A DNA stretch of 11,883 nucleotides, taken from NCBI GenBank assembly GCA_023415815.1, contig JAEZJL010000141.1, positions 1 to 11,883 of the forward strand, written 5' to 3'. Made by a program: the position numbers and the translations under genes. A model generated the notes under the pieces. It was not told the origin of the DNA. It made no database searches and saw nothing but the letters and a program-made list of their open reading frames with translations. Below, piece by piece: positions 1 through 6,300 of the stretch (positions within the stretch are counted from its first letter, which is position 1; each line of letters begins with the position of its first letter). Origin of the DNA: Bacillota bacterium. Its GTDB lineage: Bacteria > Bacillota > Clostridia > Acetivibrionales > DTU013.

Positions 1-37
1 GGCCTGAACTGACCGTCGGCAAGAGAACAATAAGGAG

Positions 38-69
38 CGGGGGTCGTCTCAATGTTGAGGCGGCCCCCG
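38..69 (+). terminator. Strong GC-rich hairpin, possible terminator stem without U-tract
   Basis: Bases 38-51 pair with 56-69 over 14 positions, including two G-U wobbles, and close a 4-base loop (ATGT). No T-run follows, so it is not a complete intrinsic terminator as it stands. The sequence just downstream resembles the start of a group II intron. Class C introns are known to insert just after terminator stems, so the missing T-run could have been displaced by an insertion. The gene it would have terminated lies outside the window. Confidence 0.4.
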
Positions 70-76
70 ACTCATG

Positions 77-250
77 ATGTTCCCGACATGGGCGATATCT
101 TGACGGTGAAAGTCCTATAAGATATTATCGGGAGAAAAGGGGGCTTGGAGAAGCGACCTGAGTTTTACAGGCCAGGGTATGACGTAATGCTTAAAGCCGC
201 TCAGTTTAACGAGGTCATCATAAACAGCTTTATTGAGTATTCACCGCATA
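77..250 (+). mobile_element. Possible decayed 5' end of a group II intron (domain I remnant)
   Basis: The sequence at 77-115 resembles the 5' end of many bacterial group II introns, which read roughly GTGCGCCCGGCATGGGCG, a short gap, then GGTGAAAGTCC. Here CCCGACATGGGCG (82-94) is followed by GACGGTGAAAGTCC (102-115). The block at 93-101 pairs imperfectly with 119-130 around this motif. The first bases (ATGTT instead of GTGCG) deviate, no reverse transcriptase ORF follows, and no domain V was seen. It would therefore be a truncated, non-functional relic. The downstream limit is a guess; the unrelated promoter at 261 sets an outer bound. The match is from memory of the family, so confidence is low. 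No protein gene is supported in 1-309. Confidence 0.35.
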
Positions 251-260
251 AAATATTACC

Positions 261-289
261 TTGACACGCATAGTAGTACGCTATATAAT
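261..289 (+). promoter_or_regulatory. Consensus sigma-A promoter of the padR operon
   Basis: TTGACA (261-266) and TATAAT (284-289) are both perfect consensus hexamers with an optimal 17-bp spacer. The start point is expected near 296, giving a leader of only about 14 bases that carries the ribosome binding site GGAGG (298-302), 7 bases before the ATG at 310. A small dyad, ATAG-N7-CTAT (270-284), lies in the spacer. It is a candidate operator for PadR autorepression, which is common in the family, but the dyad is short and could be chance. So strong a core promoter suggests that a repressor normally limits it. Confidence 0.85.
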
Positions 290-309
290 ATACTTGCGGA
301 GGTGAGGCA

Positions 310-639
310 ATGGTAGATCCGAAAATATCATCCGATCTGATAAGGGGACATATAGATACGATCATACTGAAGCTCCTGACCGAAGGAGACAGGTACGGCT
401 ATGAGATAAGCAAGCTTGTATATTCCGCTTCAAATGGCGAATACGAGCTGAAAGAGGCTACGATGTATTCGTGCTTGAAAAGGCTGGAGCAGGAAGGAAA
501 TATCATCGCTTACTGGGGTGACGAGACTCAGGGCGGCCGGAGAAGGTATTACCGTATAACGGAAAAAGGGAAAACAACCTATGCCGTTAATAAAAATAAT
601 TGGGAGTATGCGAAGCGTATACTTGATCATCTGATTTAA
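310..639 (+). CDS. PadR-family transcriptional regulator
   Basis: A 109-residue cytoplasmic DNA-binding protein of the short PadR subfamily. The winged helix occupies about residues 9-88. LIRGHIDTIILKLL (10-23) forms the first helix, followed by the YGYEISK signature (29-35). The recognition region is KEATMYSCLKRLEQEG (48-63), and the wing is GDETQGGRRRYYRITEKG (70-87), typical of the family. The short C-terminal helix probably serves dimerisation. PadR proteins usually repress their own operon and respond to small molecules or cell-envelope stress; the ligand here cannot be read from sequence. The start is fixed by GGAGG 7 bases upstream and by the conserved N-terminus. The downstream gene begins 17 bases after the stop with its own Shine-Dalgarno and is evidently co-transcribed. 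The family call is secure; the target is inferred to be this operon. Confidence 0.95.
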   Translation: MVDPKISSDLIRGHIDTIILKLLTEGDRYGYEISKLVYSASNGEYELKEATMYSCLKRLEQEGNIIAYWGDETQGGRRRYYRITEKGKTTYAVNKNNWEYAKRILDHLI

Positions 640-656
640 GAAAGGCGGAATTATAT

Positions 657-1373
657 ATGAATGAGAAACTGAAAAAACACCTGGACGGAGTTTTCCTGCC
701 CTATGGCGATATAAAGGCTGTCAAGGATTTGAAGGAAGAGCTGTCCAACGACCTCCAGGAAAAGCTGAACGACTTGACGGGCGAGGGCTATGACGAGGAT
801 ACGGCCTATAAAATGACGATTGATTCGATAGGAGATGTATCCGAATTGATCGAAGGCATCAGGGTAAGGACGGGAGAGCTTCAGCAAACAGCCGGTATGG
901 ACTTTTCTAAAAGCAATCTGCAGTATTCGGATTTCAAGGGGATAAGCGCGCACGACGGGAAATTCGATTTCAGCGACCTGAGGGGCTCGGATTTCAGCGG
1001 TTCCGATCTGAGCAAATGCTCACTGAAGTGCAGCAACCTGGAAAATTCAAATTTTGACGGCGCAAATCTCACCGGCGCGATAATAAGCAAATCAAATCTC
1101 AGGGGAGCAAGCTTCAGGGACAGCATCCTGGACGGCGCGGTTTTTGTTTATTCCGAGCTGGCGGGCGTATGCTTCGACAATCAGACGCTCAACGGCACAA
1201 GGTTCGATTATTCCGGCCTGAAGCAAACCTCCTTCAGGAATGCGGTATTGAGAAACGCCTCCTTCAAGACCAATGTAAAAAATACGATTTTTGACGGAGC
1301 TATCATGGATAAGCCCACTTATGCCGTTTTGAAGGGCTTTAAGGCTAAATTGGACCAGGTGACAGTAATATAA
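657..1373 (+). CDS. HAAS-like domain fused to pentapeptide-repeat beta-helix
   Basis: A 238-residue protein with two parts. Residues 1 to about 72 are charged and helical, with the pattern of HAAS/DUF1700-type domains: a start like MNEKLKKHLDGVF, then LKEELSNDLQEKL, then an acidic GYDEDTAYKMTIDSIGD segment. Such domains are typically encoded next to PadR regulators. From about residue 81 to 212 there are roughly 24 consecutive pentapeptide repeats of the A(D/N)LXX type with L or F at the central position (NLRGA, NFDGA, DLRGS, SFRNA), predicting a right-handed quadrilateral beta-helix of about six coils. A short basic tail follows. No signal peptide or membrane segment is visible, which is unusual because HAAS partners often carry membrane segments. 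The start follows AAAGGCGG by about 8 bases. Its role is unknown; nothing specific links it to Qnr or MfpA gyrase-protecting proteins beyond the shared fold. Confidence 0.88.
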   Translation: MNEKLKKHLDGVFLPYGDIKAVKDLKEELSNDLQEKLNDLTGEGYDEDTAYKMTIDSIGDVSELIEGIRVRTGELQQTAGMDFSKSNLQYSDFKGISAHDGKFDFSDLRGSDFSGSDLSKCSLKCSNLENSNFDGANLTGAIISKSNLRGASFRDSILDGAVFVYSELAGVCFDNQTLNGTRFDYSGLKQTSFRNAVLRNASFKTNVKNTIFDGAIMDKPTYAVLKGFKAKLDQVTVI

Positions 1374-1417
1374 AGGCCAAGAAAAGTTGCCAAAATAGAA
1401 CGGGTCACCCCGATATA

Positions 1418-1462
1418 AACAGATACCCCCGGCGAGCTCTGATGCTCCCGGGGGTATCTGTT
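1418..1462. terminator. Long perfect hairpin between convergent genes
   Basis: Bases 1418-1432 and 1448-1462 form a perfect 15-bp stem with the GC-rich core CCCCCGG/CCGGGGG. Inside it, GAGC (1434-1437) pairs with GCTC (1444-1447) across one bulged base, making a stem of about 19 bp with a 6-base loop. It lies 44 bases after the pentapeptide gene on the plus strand and about 49 bases after the SLH gene stop on the minus strand, so it probably serves both. Neither side has a proper T-run, so it is not a textbook intrinsic terminator. It may block 3' exonucleases or act with Rho. Confidence 0.55.
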
Positions 1463-1511
1463 CTGAGAAACTATGCTGTTGGAACATTCCTACGAAACAT
1501 ACAAAGCTTCG

Positions 1512-4500
1512 CTATTTGCTGACGGTAATCGGCCCGAAGTTCGGAACCGGGGCGCCTGCGAAGTCGGACAGAATATAATATATTTGTGTTTGATCGTGGA
1601 AATTGGAGTAGCTTATTTTTACTTCCGCCGCATTTGCCACTTTGGCATTTAGATAGCTTTCAAGATCGAGGACAACTGTTATGCCCTCTTCGCTGTAATT
1701 ATTTCTTATAAATCCCCTTGGTATATATGATACGCCGTCAATGCTCAGTGCGAAGTTACAGGCAGCCACTCTATTATATAAAAGAGCACTGTCAGTGAAG
1801 GTGATTTCAATACTCTCATCGTTGCTGTTATAAGCTGCTGTAACGCTGCTGTAAGGATTCCCGGAGATTACTTCGCTGAAATCTTCCTTTGTGATGGCGG
1901 ATACCGCATTGCCTGCGGAGTCCTTTGTATCACCCGGTACGAAACTCCAGGTCAATGTCCCCGGAGAAGAAATCGGACTAAAGCTGAGATAAACATCACA
2001 GAAAATTTCATTGTAACTGTAGCTCAGTTCTCTCAAAGTAACTTCGGACTCGCCGTTGTACAGCTTGAACTGCTCCAGGCTTATTGAACTGTCGCCGAAC
2101 ACCTTAATGGCAGGGTAAAAGCCGATGTGCATTTTCCCGGCAGAGGGATTGATATCTGTCGAGTTCACTGCAGCCATAGCGGTAGAGGTGTACATAGTAA
2201 ATTCTGCAGCCGCATTTCCGGCAAGATCCTTAATTCCTGTCACACGTGGTGTGTATTGTACATTGAGTGTGTTGCCGGAGAGCGCGGAGGATATATCCGC
2301 AATACCTCCCGAAAGCGTCAGCTTGACCCATGAATAGGTCGCATTTACAATTTCAACATCAGTTACGGTTACACTATCGATGGAAATATCGTTGTCCAGC
2401 AGCTTAAAATCACCAGGAGCCGGAACAGAATCCGTATTAAGATCTTCATACGCATATAAATAGAGAGCATCGTAGGTGTTATTAATAAACGATTCATAAA
2501 AACCCGGTAGAGTGGTATCGGCTGATGATGCTGTTTCAGGTTCAATAGTGATGAGCGTTACTGCGCTTGATTTGGTGCCGTTGCTCTGTACAAGCACGAA
2601 GCCTACCTTGGCTGGTTGGGATGAGGTAATAATACTGCGGTCTGTTGTATAAGTCATAACACCCGCATCACTTAACAAAAAATAATCATGATCGCTTACC
2701 GAGACAATATTACTTTCGGAAGTATTTTCGGCGTTGCCGCTATGTCCATGCAGCACATCTTGTACAGAAGGTGAAAAGTTAGCCGCATTACTCCCGTCAA
2801 TTATAAAATAGCACTCGATCGGATTCGCCGGCATCTCTTTCAGCTTCACCGAAATCTGCAGCTTGCCGTTGCCCAGAATGCTTACGAGCGGATAGCCGGA
2901 ATCGAACAGCGGGTCGATGTAGCCGACCTCTATGTTGTCGATTCCCTGCTTGCGGACGACCAGCACGAAGTCCTTCGTTACCGTCGCACTGCCTGCCGTA
3001 AGCGTCGCGGTGAGCGTGACCGTAGCATCGGCCGCGTCTTTAGCAGGACGCGTAACGATGCCAGAGATCCCGTCAACGGCTATCACCGCATTGTTTGACA
3101 CCCACGAGATCGTAATTCCCGGATAAGCCGACAGGCCGCCGGGGAGGGCCATGTTTGTCATGATGCTCTGCTCGTTCGCGTTGGCGCCCTTGATAACATC
3201 GAAAGTGAGGGTGTCCCTTGCCTCCGAGAGGATATTGCCGAACTTGGGATAAAGCTTGAGATCGGCTGTTACCGCCGTGCTCCAATCGTACAGCTGCGTA
3301 AGTGCAGCGTCTTTATACCAGCCGATGAAGGAGGAGCCGGTTAAAACGGGATCGGCGGGCTTTGCTGCTGCTGAGCCATGGTTGACTGTAAGGCTGCCCG
3401 GCATCGCAGCGCCTGTGCCGTTGGCTTCAAAAGTAATGGTATAGGCCTTTATAATCCACTTTGCATAGAGGGTTATATTTCCGGTTACGGTGTCATTGTC
3501 GAAATCCCACACGGTTCCTGTACCCTCCGCGTTGTCGTACCAGCCTGCGAAATCATAGGAGATCGACGAGGGGGAAGTGATGGCCGCAGCCTCCCCGTCA
3601 TAATCGACGGTCTGCGCGGGGATGGATGCTCCTGTCTGGCCGTTCAAATCGAAGGTCACCGTATACTGTGCGGCGGAAATGTTGACGGTAATCGTGACAT
3701 CCAGTGAAACGGCATTGCTGTTACCCACACTTTCCGGCAGTGTAACGAGGCCGTTTACGTCAACGGTCTGCTTTGCTTTTATTTCAGGATAGTAATCGGC
3801 AGAATCGACGTCCCATGTGACCGGCGCCAGTGTGGAGACGTCATTTGTGCCGTCATTTACAACGATAATGATCTGTGCAGGCAAATTCAGTCCGGCTGTT
3901 GTCTTGAGCACACCGTTCTCCACTGTTACAGCGCTTGGCGACGTAACGGAAACCAGCTCACCCTCCGCGGCTGCGGACACCCTCACAATAAATGACGCGG
4001 TTTTCCCGCCGATGGTGACGGTGACGGTCTGAACGCTTCCGTCTGTCAGCGCGGGGTTATATCCGGCCGTATCGGCGGATGTGACGGACTCGACCCTGGT
4101 CGTGCCGTCCGAGTAGGTTCCTACAACGACAAGACCTGTGAGATCAAGCTCTTCTCCCTCAAGGTACAATTGTTTTGCAGGGCTGTGACTGATGGTGATG
4201 GAATTAAGTACCGGGGTGACCGTAAGGGTCAAACTTGCCTTAATATTGTTCGGATTGGTATAGCCCGTGACCATGGTCAGCGTACCTTCAAAAGTAAAGG
4301 TTCCGCAGACCGACGTATTGGCCGAGGCAGGATTCCATACGACGGCAAAGCTCTTCGTACCGGCAGCGGACAGATTGGCCGTAACCGTTGCAGGCAGCGT
4401 ATAGGAAGCGTTATGATCAACAGAGATCGTGAGAGCGGCCGCCGAGGTGACCGTCACGGATGTATCCCCGCCGCTGGGACCGCTGGGACCGCCGCCGCCG

Positions 4501-5774
4501 GGTGCGGAAGGTGCGGCTGGAGCGGTAACATCTCCCTTTCCGGCGCCGGTAATATTTGTCGGTCTGGTCGCAAAGCTTGTGCGTTCGCCGGCGCCTGCGC
4601 CCACCTCGGCGGTGGTGATTTTGCCTGTGCCGCCGATTTCGGCGGAGGCGTTCAGGGTGAGTTTGTTAACGCTGCCCGTGAGATTGATTTTAGCCTCTGG
4701 GCCGTTATTTGTTATATTATCGAAATTACCTACGAATTCAAAGGTTGAGCCGGCGAGATAATCGCTGGGTATTTCAATTTTGACGAGGGTGCCGTCCTTC
4801 AATTCCTGTGTCACCAGAATCGCTCCGGTTTCGAGGACAACAGCGTTGAAGTTGCAGGCTCCCGATGCGACGATGCGCACCTTGTTTTCTCCTTCGTACT
4901 TACGTACAATAACGCCGCCTTCAACACGGACGTCAGCGAAGTACAGCGAGTTGGAGCCGCCGCCCTCGACATAGACATCGCCTTTGATGGTCACGCCTGA
5001 GAGCCTTACGTCTCCCTCTCCTACAGCGGCAGTGATAGTGAGGTTGCCGGAGACTGCCGTATTGCGCAGCTGTACGCCGGGGCCGGCAATGATAACGGAC
5101 GAAGCCTCAAGCGTCCCATTTTCCGGTCCATACGTTCCCGCAAGGGCGTAGGTCCGGAGGTTGGAATCAACCCTGTCCAGCAGTACGACCGATTCGGCCC
5201 TTGTAATATTGGCGGCCGGATTGAGCTTGCCTTTTGTACCGGCTGCAAGCCCTTCCCTGATGCAGGCTGCGACTGCTGCCTGTGCCCATGAGGAAACAGA
5301 GTCGCCGTCCGACGCCGCGGAAAGAATCGAGGTGTCGTCCGACGAAATCCCTAAGATACGGGCTATAATCGTAAAAGCCTCCTCCCGGGTGACAGGCTTA
5401 TCGGGCGACATTCTGGTGGTAGTTGTCCCACTGATGTAACCGGCTGCAAGTGCGGCTGATACCGCATTGTAGTACCAGCTTCCGGAAGGAACGTCGGCAT
5501 ATTGGGCGATATCTGCGCTTTCTTCGCTGTAACCCTCCATTTTATTGATCAGGGTCATGAATTCCGCGCGGGTGATGCTGGCATTCGGACGGTATGCACC
5601 GTCTGTGTCGCCGCTGAGCCATTCCTTGTCCGACCACTTGGCAAGAGTATTCTCCGCCCAGTGACCGCTGATGTCCGAGGATGCCGCCGCTGCAAAAGAC
5701 GGCAGCAAGGTGAACAGCATCAGCGCTGCCAGCAGAAGAGACAGCTTCTTTCTAATGTTTTGCTTTTTTCTCAT
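1512..5774 (-). CDS. SLH-domain surface protein with Ig-like and Listeria-Bacteroides repeats
   Basis: A 1420-residue exported cell-surface protein. A signal peptide (about 1-31: basic MRKKQNIRKK, a leucine-rich core, then AAAA) precedes three SLH domains at about 33-77, 91-141 and 155-202. These carry ITRAE, VTREE and ITRAE motifs and normally bind pyruvylated secondary cell-wall polymer, so the protein is anchored without an LPXTG signal, which is absent. Residues about 210-400 look beta-rich and repetitive. A Pro/Gly/Ser-rich linker (about 417-440) leads to Ig-like domains at about 440-700, including one of the group 3/4 type around TYSDGTTRVESV. Two Listeria-Bacteroides (InlB-like) repeats follow at about 703-775 and 778-841, marked by FAGWYDN and FIGWYKD. 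An atrophied Ig-like domain lies at about 845-945, then a C-terminal beta-rich region of unknown role. No enzymatic domain is evident; an adhesive or structural role is inferred. The ribosome binding site AAGGGGG (5785-5791) supports the start. Confidence 0.93.
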   Translation of the reverse strand: MRKKQNIRKKLSLLLAALMLFTLLPSFAAAASSDISGHWAENTLAKWSDKEWLSGDTDGAYRPNASITRAEFMTLINKMEGYSEESADIAQYADVPSGSWYYNAVSAALAAGYISGTTTTRMSPDKPVTREEAFTIIARILGISSDDTSILSAASDGDSVSSWAQAAVAACIREGLAAGTKGKLNPAANITRAESVVLLDRVDSNLRTYALAGTYGPENGTLEASSVIIAGPGVQLRNTAVSGNLTITAAVGEGDVRLSGVTIKGDVYVEGGGSNSLYFADVRVEGGVIVRKYEGENKVRIVASGACNFNAVVLETGAILVTQELKDGTLVKIEIPSDYLAGSTFEFVGNFDNITNNGPEAKINLTGSVNKLTLNASAEIGGTGKITTAEVGAGAGERTSFATRPTNITGAGKGDVTAPAAPSAPGGGGPSGPSGGDTSVTVTSAAALTISVDHNASYTLPATVTANLSAAGTKSFAVVWNPASANTSVCGTFTFEGTLTMVTGYTNPNNIKASLTLTVTPVLNSITISHSPAKQLYLEGEELDLTGLVVVGTYSDGTTRVESVTSADTAGYNPALTDGSVQTVTVTIGGKTASFIVRVSAAAEGELVSVTSPSAVTVENGVLKTTAGLNLPAQIIIVVNDGTNDVSTLAPVTWDVDSADYYPEIKAKQTVDVNGLVTLPESVGNSNAVSLDVTITVNISAAQYTVTFDLNGQTGASIPAQTVDYDGEAAAITSPSSISYDFAGWYDNAEGTGTVWDFDNDTVTGNITLYAKWIIKAYTITFEANGTGAAMPGSLTVNHGSAAAKPADPVLTGSSFIGWYKDAALTQLYDWSTAVTADLKLYPKFGNILSEARDTLTFDVIKGANANEQSIMTNMALPGGLSAYPGITISWVSNNAVIAVDGISGIVTRPAKDAADATVTLTATLTAGSATVTKDFVLVVRKQGIDNIEVGYIDPLFDSGYPLVSILGNGKLQISVKLKEMPANPIECYFIIDGSNAANFSPSVQDVLHGHSGNAENTSESNIVSVSDHDYFLLSDAGVMTYTTDRSIITSSQPAKVGFVLVQSNGTKSSAVTLITIEPETASSADTTLPGFYESFINNTYDALYLYAYEDLNTDSVPAPGDFKLLDNDISIDSVTVTDVEIVNATYSWVKLTLSGGIADISSALSGNTLNVQYTPRVTGIKDLAGNAAAEFTMYTSTAMAAVNSTDINPSAGKMHIGFYPAIKVFGDSSISLEQFKLYNGESEVTLRELSYSYNEIFCDVYLSFSPISSPGTLTWSFVPGDTKDSAGNAVSAITKEDFSEVISGNPYSSVTAAYNSNDESIEITFTDSALLYNRVAACNFALSIDGVSYIPRGFIRNNYSEEGITVVLDLESYLNAKVANAAEVKISYSNFHDQTQIYYILSDFAGAPVPNFGPITVSK

Positions 5775-5792
5775 TGTCTAAAAACCCCCTTG

Positions 5793-5823
5793 ATTGTATT
5801 TATCTCAATGTTTTGAGCGTCAA
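5793..5823 (-). promoter_or_regulatory. Candidate promoter of the SLH gene
   Basis: Read on the minus strand, TTGACG (5818-5823) and TACAAT (5793-5798) each match five of six consensus bases, but the spacer is 19 bp, longer than ideal. The spacer holds the dyad CTCAA-TGTT-TTGAG (5804-5817), which could bind a regulator or alter effective spacing. The mRNA leader would be about 10-15 bases and would carry the AAGGGGG ribosome binding site. Other AT-rich hexamers exist further upstream, so this is only the best nearby candidate. Confidence 0.35.
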
Positions 5824-6183
5824 AGATTAAATGCACGCCAAATCGGCAGGTTGACAGATGGATGGATAGAGCGTATATGCTGGTACCCTTAAAAAACGGA
5901 TCATTATTGTACCTTTGATAAAGACGAAAGCGCTATGGGTTTGGTGATGCATTTTAGAACCTTTCAATATACTATAAATGTTTAGCCAGGGATAAGTTGC
6001 CATTAGACGTAAGATTACATTATATTACTTATTTTGTCAATGTATATAGACGCAATATATCTGGGGCAGACATGTCCGGAGATAGCCGAAAAAGCATTTA
6101 CTGCGGCGTATCGGGCAAATCAGATTTTTTTTCAACGGATAATAGATATGGACAATATATAATATTAAGAGATAAAATCCGCA

Positions 6184-6209
6184 GCCGTATTTCCCGTACT
6201 TAATACGGC
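6184..6209. promoter_or_regulatory. Perfect 8-bp inverted repeat GCCGTATT/AATACGGC
   Basis: GCCGTATT (6184-6191) and AATACGGC (6202-6209) form a perfect inverted repeat around a 10-base loop. No T-run follows, so termination is unlikely. It lies about 90 bases before the next start codon and could be a protein-binding operator or a leader RNA hairpin. Confidence 0.3.
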
Positions 6210-6227
6210 AGGTTCGGAATCAACTTT

Positions 6228-6249
6228 GGATATATCATATGAAATATCC
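6228..6249. promoter_or_regulatory. 22-bp near-perfect palindrome, candidate operator
   Basis: The sequence reads GGATAT-A-TCATATGA-A-ATATCC. It is symmetrical about CATATG with only one mismatched pair of positions (7 and 16). It ends 51 bases before the start of the downstream secreted-protein gene, a usual place for an operator or an activator site. I do not recognise the regulator. AT-rich DNA produces short palindromes by chance, but 20 of 22 symmetrical positions including GGATA/TATCC ends is notable. Confidence 0.4.
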
Positions 6250-6300
6250 AGAACTTATTTTAAGCTTTTTCGTCTAACGGCATGAGGTGAGATTTATAAA

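Larger units (their letters stand above)
5775..6300. other. 526-bp divergent intergenic region
   Basis: This AT-rich stretch separates the divergently transcribed SLH gene and the 968-residue secreted-protein gene. It holds the candidate SLH promoter, an imperfect stem GATAGCCG (6081-6088) with CGGCGTATC (6104-6112), a run of eight T at 6125-6132, a TATAAT (6158-6163) with no good -35 partner, and two dyads listed separately. The T-run begins 12 bases past the imperfect stem, too far for a normal intrinsic terminator. A TTG-initiated frame at 5997-6203 has no convincing ribosome binding site. No tRNA or known riboswitch motif was recognised. The size hints at complex regulation or an unrecognised small RNA. 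Confidence 0.5.

Noticed and set aside
3..77. Open frame running in from the left edge and ending at TGA 75-77, which could be the tail of an upstream gene
   Set aside because: Only 24 codons, no recognisable motif, and it passes through the 38-69 hairpin; a coding tail cannot be supported or excluded.
657..1373. Qnr-type quinolone resistance protein
   Set aside because: It shares only the pentapeptide-repeat fold; the HAAS-like N-terminus and PadR neighbour point elsewhere.
4170..4748. 192-codon plus-strand frame inside the SLH gene
   Set aside because: It lies antisense to a gene with clear domains and reads as a low-complexity shadow of the Gly/Pro/Ala-rich coding strand.
6081..6132. Intrinsic terminator or small-RNA end (imperfect stem and T8 run)
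   Set aside because: The stem is imperfect with a 15-base loop and ends 12 bases before the T-run, too far for a standard terminator; kept only as a note on the intergenic region.
5997..6203. 68-codon TTG-initiated frame in the divergent intergenic region
   Set aside because: Weak start with no convincing ribosome binding site, no recognisable motif, AT-rich composition unlike the neighbouring genes.
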